64,000 nucleotides of DNA, taken from Pegoplata infirma (taxonomy: Eukaryota > Arthropoda > Insecta > Diptera > Anthomyiidae). This document shows positions 1 to 11,235 of the stretch, in pieces. The translations under genes were made by a program, and so were the position numbers. Position 1 is the first letter of the stretch. Each line of letters begins with the position of its first letter. Under the pieces are notes generated by a model. It saw only the letters and a program-made list of their open reading frames with translations. It made no database searches and had not been told where the DNA came from. Location: NCBI GenBank assembly GCA_963921195.1, contig OY992541.1:13992644-14056643 (forward strand), read 5' to 3'.

Positions 1-3000
1 AAAACGGGTGAGTACTTAGTGATAGGTTGTGATGCTAATGCACACAATACTGTATGGGGCTCAACTGATATAAATGATAGGGGGGAAGATCTTTTACTCT
101 ATATCAACTCGAGAAACTTGAACATAGCGAATAGTGGTTCTGAACCAACATATATAGGGCCTAATAGTCGAAACGTTTTAGATTTAACACTTTTCTCAAA
201 TAAAAGTGGTCTGGAAGTACTTAAATGGGAAATTCTCAATAGGGCCTCCTTCTCCGACCATAAGTACATTAGCTTCAGAATATTAACTAGGGAAGCAAGT
301 ATAAATAAACCTTTCAGAAATCCCGAAAGGGCTAACTGGGAAATGTTTCGGGAGAATGCGATTACGGATTTAGGAAAACTGAAACGTAATCGACTAACTA
401 GTCAACTTAATATCGATAGGAAAAATGACAACCTTACTTCAATCCTAATCAAGTCATTTGAGAAGGCCTGTCCAGTAAGGTATCGACAGAAAAGGATTCA
501 ACCACCATGGTGGTCAAAGGAGCTTTCGCAACACAGAAAAAACATCCAGACACTTTTTAAAAACGCAAGGAAAGACAACAATGATGATAACTGGGCAGTT
601 TACAGGAGAGAACTTAAAAGTTTTAAAAAGCTAATTAGGAAATCGAAAAAGAGCAGCTGGAATGAACTCTGTAGTAAAATCGAACACACTACAGATGCTG
701 CCAGACTGAGAAAAATTTTAACGAAGAAATCCATCCCCCCACTTTTGCTAAAAAGACGTGATGGAACATGGACCGAAAGTGCAGAGGAAACTGTTGACGT
801 ACTCTTAAGGACGCACTTTCCAGGTTGCAGGGAAACATCGATTTCAGAAAATCAACATATAGGACCGTTAACTTGTCCTTTAAACTTGTTTTCGAGAGAA
901 CGTCTGGCATGGGCTATAGGTTCCTTCAAACCCTACAAATCGCCTGGACCGGATGGAATCTTACCAGCAATGTTGCAACATACTGCAAATGAGATCATCC
1001 CTCACTTAATGGACATTTTTATTGCTTGTCTTCAACTAACGTACGTTCCGCAATCATGGAGAAAATCTAAGGCGGTTTTCATACCAAAAAGTGGAAAATT
1101 GAATTACGTAATGGCAAAAGACTACAGACCGATTAGTTTATCATCTTTTATTTTGAAAACTCTGGAAAGGATTCTAGACCTTTTCATAAGGGAAAATCTA
1201 GGTTTTCACTTCCTCTCTGATTCGCAACACGCCTATCAACAGGGAAAATCTATAGAAACTGCGCTTCACTCTGTAGTTAGCACTATAGAAAAATCTTTGC
1301 ATGATAAAGAATTTACACTGGCCGCTTTTCTGGACATTGAAGGTGCCTTCAACAATGTCAGTATGGAGGCAATAATTAACGCAATGGAGACGGCATTGAT
1401 CAACCCATGTATCACAAAATGGATTGGTCGACTGCTATTATGTCGTGAGGTGACAGCAGAATGGGGACCAGCAAAGGTTACAAGATACGCGTCAAAAGGA
1501 ACGCCACAGGGTGGTGTATTGTCACCACTACTCTGGCTTTTAGTAGTGGACCCCATTTTAAAGAAGTTGAAATCGCAAGGAACAACAGTGGTAGCTTATG
1601 CAGACGACGTTGTCATTATGTCGTGTGGAAAGTTTTTGGGCACAGTATCGGAACTTTTAGAAGTGTCACTGAGGCAAATGTGGAAATGGGCTAATAATAG
1701 TGGCCTAAACGTTAACCCGGAAAAAACGGAAATGGTACTTTTTACGAACAGGTACAAAATAGAGACGTTTAAGGTCGAGATAAATGGAGTTAGAATTCCG
1801 TTATCAAACCAAGCGAAATTTTTAGGAATCATTTTAGACAGTAAACTGTCATGGAAACAAAACACCGAAGAAAGGGTCAAGAAGGCATACAACGCCTTTT
1901 ACGCATGCAAGAAAATGTTTGGCGCAACTTGGGGACTGGAACCAAGGATCACTTACTGGATTTATACTTCTGTAGTAAGACCAATCTTACTGTATGGAGT
2001 TATGGTCTGGTATAACGCACTGGAGCGTAATGCGACGCACTTAAAATTTCAGAGAATTCAACGTCTCATGGGTTTATGCATCACAGGCGCTCTGAGAACA
2101 ACATCAGCTGAATCTATTGACACGCTACTGCACCTGATACCAATTGACATCTTTGCTAAGGGGGAGGCTTATAAGTCCTGCCTTCGTCTCAAAGAGTCAA
2201 ATTTATTCAGGCAACGCAATTTTGGACACAGTAACATGGACAATTTAAATGATATTGCCACCGATTACAGAGTGCCCAAACTTATTTTCGACCGGAAATA
2301 CGACGTAGAATTTCCGACTCGAGAATTTTGGTCAAACTGGCAAAACCCCCCAATGAACGCTATTAACATATTCACAGACGGCTCAAAACAATCCATGGGA
2401 GTCGGTGCAGGTTTTTCAACGAGTTTGCGAGATTTAGAGAAGACTTTCATCCTTCCATTGGACTCTAGCATTTTCCAGGCCGAAATAGTTGCCATAAGCA
2501 GGGCGGCTTTACAGTTCGGTGATGAGACAAACAGAGAATTTAACATTTACGTTGACAGCCAAGCTGCTCTAAAAGCTCTCAAAAGCTTTTACATCAAGTC
2601 GAAAGTAGTTTTCGAATGCTTCGAGAACTTACAAAGTTTAGGGAGTATGAACAAGGTGAAACTAATATGGGTACCAGGTCACATAGGTATTCAAGGAAAC
2701 GAGAGAGCGGACGAGCTCGCGAAACAAGGTGCTGATGGTATTGGTATTTCTGTGCATATTGATCCACCAATCCAGCACTTTAGATCGCTACGCGACATTC
2801 AAAACACTGCAATGGCTAATAGAAAGTGGAGAGAGCTAACGACGAGTGCGATCAGTAAAAGATTGTGGGCATGCTACAATCTAAGAAAAACTGAATACTT
2901 ACTCTCACTCACTAGATGGAACTGCCGTGTACTTACTGGAGTGATCACCGGGCACTGCCTAATAGGCTATCATAGAAAGAAGATGGGACTTATTTCTGAT

Positions 3001-3201
3001 GCAAGCTGTAGAAGGTGCGATGAACCTAACACTGAAGAAACGGTCGAACATATTCTTTGCCAATGTCCTGCTTTGGCCAGAACCCGACTGCACATTTTAG
3101 GCAGACATGACTTCGAGAGCTTGGAAACCGTTTCGAATGTCGACCTAAGGCAAATAGTACAATTCGCGATGAGGACAAACGCGTTCTATCAGCGTCGCTG
3201 A
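1..3201 (+). CDS. LINE ORF2-type polyprotein (endonuclease C-terminal part, reverse transcriptase, RNase H, zinc knuckle), 5' end outside window
   Basis: This frame is open from the first base to a TGA at 3199-3201 (1066 residues), so the start lies upstream of the window. Residues are numbered from the codon at position 1. The end of an APE-type endonuclease is visible: GCDANAH with D11 and N13, LDLTL near 59-64, and the catalytic SDH at 85-87. Reverse transcriptase follows: WRKSKAVFIPKSG, a motif with D445 (FLDIEGAFNN), GTPQGG at about 500 and YADD at 533-536. An RNase H domain begins at IFTDGSK (D793) and continues with FQAE, YVDSQAAL and a VPGHIG...RADELAK stretch. A CCHC knuckle ends the protein (C1003, C1006, H1017, C1022). 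This domain order fits I-group, probably LOA-like, non-LTR retrotransposons; the clade is an inference. The protein would nick target DNA and reverse-transcribe its own RNA. No frameshift or stop is seen, so the copy is young or still functional. Confidence 0.95.
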   Translation, partial: KTGEYLVIGCDANAHNTVWGSTDINDRGEDLLLYINSRNLNIANSGSEPTYIGPNSRNVLDLTLFSNKSGLEVLKWEILNRASFSDHKYISFRILTREASINKPFRNPERANWEMFRENAITDLGKLKRNRLTSQLNIDRKNDNLTSILIKSFEKACPVRYRQKRIQPPWWSKELSQHRKNIQTLFKNARKDNNDDNWAVYRRELKSFKKLIRKSKKSSWNELCSKIEHTTDAARLRKILTKKSIPPLLLKRRDGTWTESAEETVDVLLRTHFPGCRETSISENQHIGPLTCPLNLFSRERLAWAIGSFKPYKSPGPDGILPAMLQHTANEIIPHLMDIFIACLQLTYVPQSWRKSKAVFIPKSGKLNYVMAKDYRPISLSSFILKTLERILDLFIRENLGFHFLSDSQHAYQQGKSIETALHSVVSTIEKSLHDKEFTLAAFLDIEGAFNNVSMEAIINAMETALINPCITKWIGRLLLCREVTAEWGPAKVTRYASKGTPQGGVLSPLLWLLVVDPILKKLKSQGTTVVAYADDVVIMSCGKFLGTVSELLEVSLRQMWKWANNSGLNVNPEKTEMVLFTNRYKIETFKVEINGVRIPLSNQAKFLGIILDSKLSWKQNTEERVKKAYNAFYACKKMFGATWGLEPRITYWIYTSVVRPILLYGVMVWYNALERNATHLKFQRIQRLMGLCITGALRTTSAESIDTLLHLIPIDIFAKGEAYKSCLRLKESNLFRQRNFGHSNMDNLNDIATDYRVPKLIFDRKYDVEFPTREFWSNWQNPPMNAINIFTDGSKQSMGVGAGFSTSLRDLEKTFILPLDSSIFQAEIVAISRAALQFGDETNREFNIYVDSQAALKALKSFYIKSKVVFECFENLQSLGSMNKVKLIWVPGHIGIQGNERADELAKQGADGIGISVHIDPPIQHFRSLRDIQNTAMANRKWRELTTSAISKRLWACYNLRKTEYLLSLTRWNCRVLTGVITGHCLIGYHRKKMGLISDASCRRCDEPNTEETVEHILCQCPALARTRLHILGRHDFESLETVSNVDLRQIVQFAMRTNAFYQRR

Positions 3202-3276
3202 GGAATTATTGTGGTTTCGCTATGGACCATCCGGTCTATGTGAGGAGTCTTTGACTCCGCCACCTCTAACCTAACC
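1..3276 (+). mobile_element. Non-LTR retrotransposon (LINE) copy 1, 3' portion
   Basis: The coding frame is followed by a 75-bp 3' UTR that ends in a short CTAACCTAACC tail at about 3266-3276. The same UTR core (GGTNTCGCTATGGACC, then GGTCTATG, then a CCGCCACC-like stretch and CCTAACC) recurs in the copies at 4187-4536 and 14585-17416, which fixes the 3' end. The 5' end and the target duplication lie outside the window. Flanking DNA after 3276 belongs to a different, AT-rich repeat. Confidence 0.9.
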
Positions 3277-3289
3277 TATTTATGTTTCA

Positions 3290-3509
3290 GAAATTTCCAT
3301 TTGTATTTAAAATTTTAAAAATGATGCAAATATAAGTGAATTTTTTAGAAAGAATTTAAGAAATTTTTAAATACAAATGGAGATTTTTAAAATACAATTG
3401 GAAATTTCTAAAATATACATGGATTTATTTTTAAATTAAAATAAAATTTTCTTAATAGCAATTAAAAAATTTTGAAATGCAAATAGAAATTTTTGAAATA
3501 TAAATGGAA
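3290..3509. repeat. AT-rich minisatellite, left part of the Helitron 1 insertion site
   Basis: The stretch repeats variants of a roughly 30-bp phrase such as AAATACAAATGGAAATTTTT, with inverted versions (AAATTTCCATTTGTATTT) near 3290. It stops at A3509 and resumes at T6088 with the same phrase, so it is one array split by the Helitron. No coding potential is seen. Confidence 0.7.
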
Positions 3510-4186
3510 CTAGCTGTTTTTCACCCGGCATTGCCCGGGTTGAAAAAATGTTATGTAATGAATGAGTTTTTATTAGTCATTTTATCTACTTCTTCGTGGC
3601 TTTTCACTGGTGAATATAAACCTATTCATGAGGTTTGGTTTATTTTTTTTTTTTCGATTTTGCTTAGCGTCGGGAACATGGTGTGTACGTGTTCCTCCGT
3701 CATGAGAACAAACCTAATATTAATGTATTTCTGTAATGGCTTTTAAAAGGAACCTATAGTTCTATTCTCGGTTAGAACTTTATGTAGTGAAAACATCAAT
3801 AAAGACATAACTTTCACTGTAGTTCAAGTGGGTGTGGCATTTAACGCATTTATTTAAATTTTGGTCTAATGTGACCTATAGTTCCCCTATTGGTTAGCAC
3901 GTAAAGAAAATTGTAACTAAATTTGCTCAGCAGACATAACTCTCACTAAAGTACAAAGGAGCGTTCCATTATATGCCTTTTTATCAATCGATGTTTAATA
4001 TCGGCTATATCACTATTTGTGTTGGAAATTTCATTGAAATCGGCTCAACTGTTTTCAGGTTCTAATATAGCAAAGTTCTAACAGTAGTGTATAAAGGAGT
4101 TGGTTAAGCCGTTTTTGCATGATAGCAAATAAGCCAGAAATAGCGTTCTGTATATGACAAATTGACATGGCATTTTACTCCCATGT

Positions 4187-4455
4187 TGACAGTTTTAATA
4201 ACGGGACACTGTCTTGTCGGAAAACATGCCAAGAACATGAATCTTATTACGGACGCAAGCTGTAAAAGGTGCGAGACACCAGACGTCGAAGAGACCATTG
4301 AACACATCCTGTGTCACTGCCCGGCTTTGGCACGAACTCGACTATCAATTATAGGAAGTTCACAGTTCGAGACTTTGGAGGAAATTACAAGGATAGACCT
4401 GAACAGCTTGAAACAATTCGCAATGAAGGTCAATGTATTTAGTTTACATCGATAA
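4187..4455 (+). pseudogene. LINE ORF2 C-terminal remnant (zinc knuckle)
   Basis: The fragment encodes TGHCLVGKHAKNMNLITDASC, the CxxC...HILCHC knuckle and the LALART-like end of the LINE protein, then stops at 4453-4455. It is about 88 residues long against more than 1000 in copy 1, has no start of its own and cannot act alone. The truncation is the normal outcome of incomplete target-primed reverse transcription. Identity to copy 1 is high in the knuckle but clearly below 100 percent, so it came from another subfamily member. Confidence 0.9.
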
Positions 4456-4536
4456 GCGGAAAAAGTTTTGTGGTATCGCTATGGACCAATTGGTCTATGC
4501 GGAGTGCCCATCTGGCACCGCCACCCTAACCTAACC
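4187..4536 (+). mobile_element. 5'-truncated LINE fragment inserted in Helitron 1
   Basis: Only the last 350 bp of the LINE are present: the zinc-knuckle coding end, the 3' UTR and a CCTAACCTAACC tail. It is flanked by a perfect 12-bp target duplication, TTACTCCCATGT, at 4175-4186 and 4537-4548. The flanks join into a normal Helitron repeat unit, so insertion came after the Helitron arrays had formed. Confidence 0.93.
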
Positions 4537-4548
4537 TTACTCCCATGT

Positions 4549-6060
4549 GTCTAATCGCGGGCTAATATGGTATATCGTTCAACAGGAAAAAATATTTTTT
4601 TAAGCCCATTTTCCCGATCACCACGGTAAATACCATCTGTGGTGAAAATTTAATTAAAATTTTTTTCACCGTTAACGCGTGTGTACGGATCGGGCAGAAA
4701 TAAAGGGACGTGGCAATTCACGCCTTTGTCTGGTCGTGTCTATAGTTTCCGCCTCAATAAGTACTAACTAACTGTGGTGAAAATTATAATAACCGTTTAA
4801 ACGTGATTAGTACAATGCAAAAGGCGTGGCAGTTGATACATACTAAAGTGCCCGCCTCTGTTAGTACTATCTATGGAATTTTTTTTGTTAAAATCGGTTT
4901 ACACCACGTTCACACTACAAAAACTTACCGTGGTAAGTTGAGATGATTTTATGATTTTTCATTATGCTAGTACAATTTGAGATGATTTTGTAAATCACTA
5001 TGGGATTTTGTTCAATGGAAAATCACATAGTGATTTTAAAATCACGCAAGTCTGTATGCAGTGTTAGTCGTTTAAGCGTTATTAAGGAACAGGCAGAAAC
5101 ACTTTAAGTATAGAACAAAGGCGCATGCCAATTTACGCCCCTTTGTCCAAACGCTCTCTATTTTAATCTATAGTTCCCGCCTCGGTAAGTACTTACTATT
5201 TGTAATAAAAATTTCATTCTAACCGGCTTAGCAGTTTATACTAGATTACGGAACAAACAGAAATAAAGTTCAATTAAATAAAAAGGGGCGTGACATTTTC
5301 CGCCCCTTTATTTAAACGTGCTCTATTATAATTTCTAGTTTCCCGCTCGGTTAGTACCATCTTTGGTAAAAACTTCATTAAAACTGGTTCAGCCGTTTAT
5401 GCGTGATTGCGAAACTGGAAGAAATAACTTTCAATGTAATACAAAGTGGCGTGGCATTTTACCCCTTTCTTCGATCGCCCTCTATTGTGGATCATACTTT
5501 TCGCTTTGCTTAATACTATCTGTGGTGAAAATTTCATGAAAATCAGTTCAGCCGTTTAAGCGTAATTGCGGAAAAGGCAGAAATAGCTTTCAGTGTAACA
5601 AAAAGGGGCGTGGCATTCTACGCCCCTTTTTTCGATCGCCCTCTATTGTGGCTCATAGTTTCCGCCTCGGTAAGTACTATCTGTGGTAAAAATTTCATTG
5701 AAATCGGTTAAATCACTTTTCAGTGATTGCGGAACAGGCAGACATAGTTTCTGTATAGTACAAAGGGGTGTGGCATTTTACGCCCATTTTTCCGATCGCC
5801 GATTTTTGGCCTATAGTTCTCGCCTCGGTTAGTACTATCTGTGGTGAAAATTTCATGACAATCGGTTCAGCCGTTTTCCGTTATTGCCGGACAGGCAGAT
5901 ATAGCTTTAGCATGGTACAAAGGGGCGTGGCATTTACGCCCCTTTGTCCGATCGCGGTCGGCCTATAGCTCCCGCCGCGGTTAGTACTATATGTGGTGAA
6001 AATTTCATGAAAATCGGTTCAGCCGTTCTCCCCTGATTGCGGAACAGACAGACAGACCAA
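4549..6060 (-). repeat. Helitron-internal tandem repeats, about 150-170 bp units
   Basis: Successive units share, in plus-strand reading, AAGGGGCGTGGCATTTTACG, CGATCGC, a CTATAGTTCCCGCCTCGG stretch, TTAGTACTATCTGTGG, TGAAAATTTCAT and TCGGTTCAGCCGTTT. Units are most alike near 5500-6050 and decay towards 4550. The same unit is present in the Helitron at 53205-57182. An apparent reading frame at 5768-5968 is just unit sequence and not a gene. Confidence 0.85.
4902..5063. mobile_element. Small PIF/Harbinger-like MITE inside Helitron 1
   Basis: A 162-bp segment interrupts the Helitron unit between TCGGTTTA and GTCGTTTAAGCG. It is flanked by TTA at 4899-4901 and 5064-5066 and begins CAC and ends GTG. 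Inside it carries the palindromic word AAAATCAC/GTGATTTT. The 3-bp TTA duplication suggests PIF/Harbinger or a TA-targeting family; the assignment is an inference. Confidence 0.6.
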
Positions 6061-6087
6061 CACTCAGATTTATAATATTAATATGGA

Positions 6088-6364
6088 TTTTCTAAAAACC
6101 ATTTAGAAATTTTGGAAATACAAATTTACATTTCTTAAATAAAATTGGAAATTTCATAAATATAAATAGAAACATGTGTAATATAAATGTTTTTCATTCA
6201 AAAAGTGTAAAAAATATTTAAAAGGAAAGCAAGTGTAAAATTTTTTTAAAAAATAATTATCAGTTTTATCTAAAAAATCGTAATAAAAAAATTAAAATTT
6301 GTTCCCCTTACTTTTACTGCATCCTCAAGAGCACTCTTTTGATGCGCTTCGTTACATAGTTATA
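6088..6364. repeat. Right part of the minisatellite and degenerate AT-rich DNA
   Basis: From 6088 to about 6185 the AAATACAAATTTACATTTC / ATAAATAGAAACATG phrases continue the array seen at 3290-3509. The remainder to 6364 is A+T-rich and shows nothing I can name. Confidence 0.6.
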
Positions 6365-7375
6365 CACTGATAGAAAAACTCTTCATATAACTAACGAATG
6401 GAATTCATTAACGTTGTTTCATTACAACAATGAAATATTTCATATGCTGAATGAAATTTCATACATACTTATGGTGCAAGATTTTCATTAATTTTGATTC
6501 ATTAGATTTCGTAGTTTCATTAAAAAATTTCATTAAGTTTTGTTTACAAAATTTGCTGTTTTTTGACACCTGTCGCGTCGGTTTAGTCAGTTAGTTTACG
6601 CGCGCAAAAAACAGCTGATCACAGCGTGATTTTTTTTTTAGAATTTTTTTACGAAATTTAAAATGAAATTTTGTTGATTAATTCTAAGTATTTATTAAAC
6701 TCGCGTTGTTTTTTATTACTTCGTGGTTTTACTAATGTATTAAAAGTAAATGTTATAGTAAAATTTTGCGTGAGAAAACTGAGTGAAATCTATAGATAAA
6801 ATAAAAATATGTGAAAGTGTTTTTTACCTTGGTATTTTGTGATTTTTTCCGACTTTTTTTATGAAATTTGAAATAAAAAGTAAATTATTAATTTTTTATT
6901 TACTAAATTCGTACTGTTTTATATTAGTTCGTGGTTTTAATTATGTATTACAATTTAAGGTTGGAGTAAAATTTTGTGCGAGAAAACTAAGGGAAAACCA
7001 TTTTTTTTTTCAATTTTTAATTCTATAAAAAGATCTTTACAAATTTTTTACAAATATTTAATTTTAAAAATAAAAGTAGCATTTATTCTATGAAAGTATT
7101 TTATTTCAAAAATAAATAGAAGGATTTATTCAATGAAAGTATTTCATAAGAATTAAATACTTTTTTCATTAAAGTAATGAAAAATTTTCATAAAATATTA
7201 TTTATATTTTGTATGAACAATTTTCATTAATTTAATGAAACTTGTTCTTGCAATAAAATTTTATGATACCTATTTCATTAATTCCATGAAACCCTACATA
7301 GGTTTCTTTTTAACGTAATTTTTCATAACATTAATGTAGATTTTCATTATTGTCATGTACAATTTTCTATCAGTG
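6365..7375. mobile_element. TA-flanked MITE, TTTCATTAA-word family, copy 1
   Basis: The element begins CACTGATAGAAAA and ends TTTTCTATCAGTG, a 13-bp perfect terminal inverted repeat (TIR), and is flanked by TA on both sides. That is the signature of Tc1/mariner-type elements. Its ends are filled with the reiterated word TTTCATTAA or its complement, and no transposase coding is seen. A relative with TIR CACTGAAAAAAATAGC lies at 43480-44326. Confidence 0.8.
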
Positions 7376-8279
7376 TAGAGTAAGGAAACAAATGGCGTTT
7401 GAACATGTAGTAAACAAAAACCATATGGTATTGTTTACGAAATTGTATCACAAATTGAAGTCTGAGTGAGATGGAAGATACCAGTTATACAGCGAGAATG
7501 CAGATTGTTTTTTTTTGTCTCTCTTTGTTTTGCGTTTGAACTTTAGTGTGGTATTACCAGATTTTTGCCATTATTCTTTCCAGGCGATGCCAGATCTACA
7601 AAACGGTCGATTCCTTACTCTATAACTCTGATTCGGTATGCTATGAAAAAATGCTGTGTCGCCCCAATCTAGATTTATTTTTGCTGGGTTGTTTTAGAGA
7701 CTTTTAAAAATGTTTTTTTTCTAATATGTTCCACATTGATTTTTTTGACATACATGCTTGGCCAATAGTAACAATAACTTTATAATTTTGTATCGCATTT
7801 ATGAGACCATAGTTCAATTCTATTCTTACGCCTTATACCAGATTTTATTTAATCCAATGGCTGCTGTGCGGCTTTCAAAAGAGGCAAAAATCGAGTTTTT
7901 CGCATTTTAAACTGCGAATAACTAAAATTCTAGATGTGATGGAGTACAGAAATCAGTGAGCCAAAACCCATGATTTGTTGTGCACTGTTATCCAAAAATT
8001 TTAAATAAAAAAAATTTTTTTTTTTTTGGTTCTGGCCAATATTTGTAAAATATTGCAATGAAAAAAAATTTTAAATACCCTCAAAGAGTATAAATAATAA
8101 CATGGCAGTGTAGAGATATACAAATTTTGTAGAATACTCAAATCTCGGACCAACATTTTTGTCCGAACTTTTAAATGTCACCTTTTTGTAGACCAGTGGT
8201 CGGCATCCATTTCACATGGATCCCGAACACATTCGGCTATCCACATGTATTCAACACGAATGTCAACAAAACTCACAGC
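7376..8279. other. Degenerate repeat DNA, no gene seen
   Basis: Part of this stretch is repeated elsewhere. TATACCAGATTT followed by AATGGCTGCTGTGC near 7838-7875 recurs at 23936-23972, and CTCAAATCTCGGACCAACAT near 8139 recurs at about 12522. The rest is AT-rich with many stops in all frames. Confidence 0.5.
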
Positions 8280-9990
8280 CAGGGCTGCCATATTTGCTGA
8301 TTTATCGGCATTTTGCCTATTTTTTGCCTCAAAATTATTGAAGTGCCGATTTGCCGATTTTTGCTCCAAAAATGCCGATTTTTTGATCGACTCTAAAAAC
8401 ACTGTCACTTTTTATACCCACCCCTTAGTTAATAAGAGGATTTATGTATATAAGTATGTCATTCCATTTTAGGGTTGCCAGACGTCCCGCATTTGGCGGG
8501 ATTGTCCCGCTTTTCATAACCGATTCCCGCGTCCTGCGCAGGATTCCATATTCCCGATTTTTTGGGATTTTTTTTTTAACAACAACTATTTTTTACTTTA
8601 AAAGCCTAAGTTTTTAAAAGGCTTATTTGTAAGCTTTTGTAAAATTGGTTTTACCTTGCCCCTTAATGTGGATTTAGAACCTTTTTAATGAAAAAATAAA
8701 GGCCTATTCACACCTGAAATAGGTGTGAATAGGCCTTTACTGGTCGTAGTGGTCGCACCGTTGGTGTATCCAAGAAGAAGACCGAAATCTCGTCGTTCCA
8801 AAGAGATTTCGGTCATATGGTCTGCATTATTTTATACACAACCATATGATCTTAGTGTTTGTATAAAAAAAAAATGTACGCCAAAAGTTGCACAATGTAG
8901 AGTACATTCCGGGAAAAATATTTATAAAATTTCCATGGAGAAATTCTGGTCCAGGGTTGTATCTTCGTAATGGAAATGTGTGTACTAAAATTTACTTTAT
9001 CTAAATTAGTTTTTGAAAAACAAAAACACTTTTTCTATTTCAAAATGCACTAGAGGTTGGTAGTCTCTATTTAAAATAATAAAACTCGACAACATACTGC
9101 TAAATTTTTCATTTTTGTTCATAAAAATATTTTTGTCCCGCGAAAATTTTTAAAATCCCGCCATTTTTGTAATTTTCGGGAGCTTGTCCCGCATTTTCGA
9201 AATAAAATTCTGGCAACCCTATTCCATTTGTAACACCAGGAAATATCGTTCTATGACCCCACAAGTGAAAATACTCATGGTCAATCTAACAATTTCCGTC
9301 CGTCTGTCTGTAGAAAACACAGCATGTTCATTAGAGTGGAGCGTTTTTTATTTTTTATTTTACTTATCGCAGGGGTCAGAACAGTTGTCTTTTAGGGTCA
9401 ATATCAACACAAACAGATATTGAACCTGTTAGAAAATGTCTTTGGGTTTTTTTTACCTAAAATCGGAAAGCCCTGAGAAAAAATATTTTTAAATTTTTTT
9501 TTGGTGGAATTATTTGTTAGTTCTTGACAATGGAATCTGACAAATTCCGAAACACAAGTCGATTAAGTGTTGCAAATATCACCAACATAAATAAATTTAA
9601 ACAATAAAATAATTTTCTTGAAATTTATTCTAGAGAATATCATGGTTTTAATTAGTAAAGGAAATAATGACCTCGAGCTAGAATAAACCTACTCAAAATA
9701 TAATATTTTAAAGGTCGAATAAAACCATTTTTACTTTTTAATAATAATTATTTAGAATTTTTAGTTTTTTGCTGACAATATAACATAACGTTTTAATTGT
9801 GTATTAATTATCGTTTGCCTTTAATGCTAAATTGTTCTAGTTTGCTATTTTTTGTCAATAAAAATATGTTTTATTGTATTTAAAATGGTATTTTTCATTT
9901 GCCGATTTTTTAAATTGAAGTGTCGATAATGCCGATTTTTTTTTTTTTGAAAATATGCCAATTTTTCATCAAAATTATCTGGCACCCCTG
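8280..9990. repeat. GCCGATTTTT-rich hAT-like repeat, tandem copy 1
   Basis: The left end CAGGGCTGCCATATTTG and the right end ATCTGGCACCCCTG are near-inverted and resemble hAT termini. Both ends are packed with the word TTGCCGATTTTT. The middle contains a TATACCC...GTCTGTAGAAAACACAGC repeat found again in copy 2 and is interrupted by the MITE at 8470-9221. I could not find an 8-bp target duplication. Copy 2 starts two bases after this copy ends. Confidence 0.65.
8470..9221. mobile_element. hAT-like MITE, TCCCGC-word family
   Basis: The ends are TAGGGTTGCCAGA and TCTGGCAACCCTA, a perfect 13-bp TIR, flanked by the 8-bp target duplication TTCCATTT at 8462-8469 and 9222-9229. That is diagnostic of hAT transposition. 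Subterminal sequence repeats TCCCGC-containing words. Removing it restores CATTCCATTTGTAACACC, matching a paralogous GTTTGTAACACCTC stretch in copy 2 of the surrounding repeat. Confidence 0.92.
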
Positions 9991-10312
9991 ACAGGGCTGC
10001 CATATTTGCCGATTTATCGGCATTTTGCCGATTTTTTGCCTCAAAATTATCAAAGTTCCGATTTGATTTTTGCTCCAAAAATGCCGATTTTTAGACCAAC
10101 TCAACACAGTCGCTTTCTATACCCTTATCTCAGTAATAGAAGGTATATTTATATAAGTTTGTGATTTCGTTTGTAACACCTCAAAATTTGGGTCTAGGAT
10201 CCCATAAATTGTATATATTCATGGTCATCTGTAGATTTTATGTCAATCTACTGATGTCCGTCTGTCTGTAGAAAACACAGCATGTTCACAACAAAAAAAA
10301 TATAAAACAAGT

Positions 10313-10925
10313 AAAAAAGTTAAATTCGGCCTTGCCGAATGTAGTGATACCCTCCACAATTTCAAAAAGATTATTGCAAACAACTTTATTTAAAAGGAAA
10401 TTACTTTTGAAAAAAAAATTGAAAAAAAATTTCCGCAAAAAAAAATTTTGGTAAAAAAAAAATTCGCGATTTTTTTTTTTTGTGTCAAAAAATATGTTCG
10501 TACTTGTTTAAATACCATTTGGTGTTCAATTATGTTAACATATGTATGTCAACCAGAAGCCGAATTAAAGCATTTTGTATTTTTAGGTTATGTTGAATGT
10601 ACTGAAATTTTTGAGGTGTTCTTACATTTTCGTTCATAACTTTTGAACCGCTGAACCGATATCGCTCAAATGCAATACCAAACTTCTCGGGAGAACTTCC
10701 AATACATATGTTAAGTTTCAGTCATCTCTATGCAATATTTTGTCCGCGAGAGCATTTTCCACAGACAGACAGACGGACAGACGGACATCGCTAGAATGTC
10801 TTAAAATCGATCGGGCATCATGAATATATATACTTTATGGGGTCCCAGACTGATATTTCGATGAGTTACAAACGGAATGACAAACTTATATATACCCTCT
10901 ATCACTAAATGGAGGGTATAAAAAT
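10313..10925. repeat. Dispersed AACAAGTAA...TATACCC repeat, copy A
   Basis: It starts AACAAGTAAAAAAGTTAAAT with the small palindrome TTCGGCCTTGCCGAA and a GATACCCTCCAC box, and ends with TATACCCTCTATC and the inverted GGAGGGTATAAA. The interior holds CAGACAGACGGACAGACGGA and ATATATACTTTATGGGG. Copies with the same skeleton lie at 11522-12275 and 37540-38665. Such units are widespread in flies; I cannot assign a class. A short open frame at 10448-10639 looks fortuitous. Confidence 0.6.
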
Positions 10926-11088
10926 TGTGTATGTTTTGGGGATAATACAACCTATAAAGTGGTTTTGGATAATTTACCTAAGTTTTTTAGAGCAAAAACT
11001 TTGGTAAGTTATCCAAAACCACTTTATAAGTTGTAATTAAAACCAAAACTCACATATTTTTTTTTTGTGTGTAGAGTCGGGGCTGCCT

Positions 11089-11235
11089 TTAAAGGCCTCT
11101 ACAGACGATTCAATATTATGTACAATCTGCATGAATTTTTTTCAGTACGATTTTTTATACAGTATTTTTATGTATGCAATTTGTGGGAAAACGTCAAAAT
11201 TATTGTGCATATTGCGTCGTCTGTAGGTATCTTAA
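11089..11235. mobile_element. Small MITE with ACAGACGA termini
   Basis: Near-inverted ends CCTCTACAGACGATTCAATA and the complement of TATTGCGTCGTCTGTAGG enclose about 147 bp. TTAA-like bases flank it. It interrupts a repeat whose uninterrupted relatives (near 9380-9460 and 56740-56850) carry GTCAATAT...AACCTG. Family assignment is uncertain, perhaps PIF-like. Confidence 0.5.

Larger units (their letters stand above)
3510..6087 (-). mobile_element. Non-autonomous Helitron 1
   Basis: Read on the minus strand the element begins TCCATATTAATATT (from 6087) and ends with CTAG (3513-3510), inserted between A and T as Helitrons do. A GC-rich hairpin (ACCCGG / CCGGGT arms at 3523-3528 and 3535-3540) lies ten nucleotides inside the CTAG end, the usual Helitron 3' signature. 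The body is a degenerate tandem array of about 150-170-bp units that contain GGGGCGTGGCATTTTACG and TGAAAATTTCAT. It has no Rep or helicase coding, so it is non-autonomous. It matches the plus-strand Helitron at 53205-57182 at both ends. A LINE fragment (4187-4536) and a PIF-like MITE (4902-5063) have inserted into it. Confidence 0.85.
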
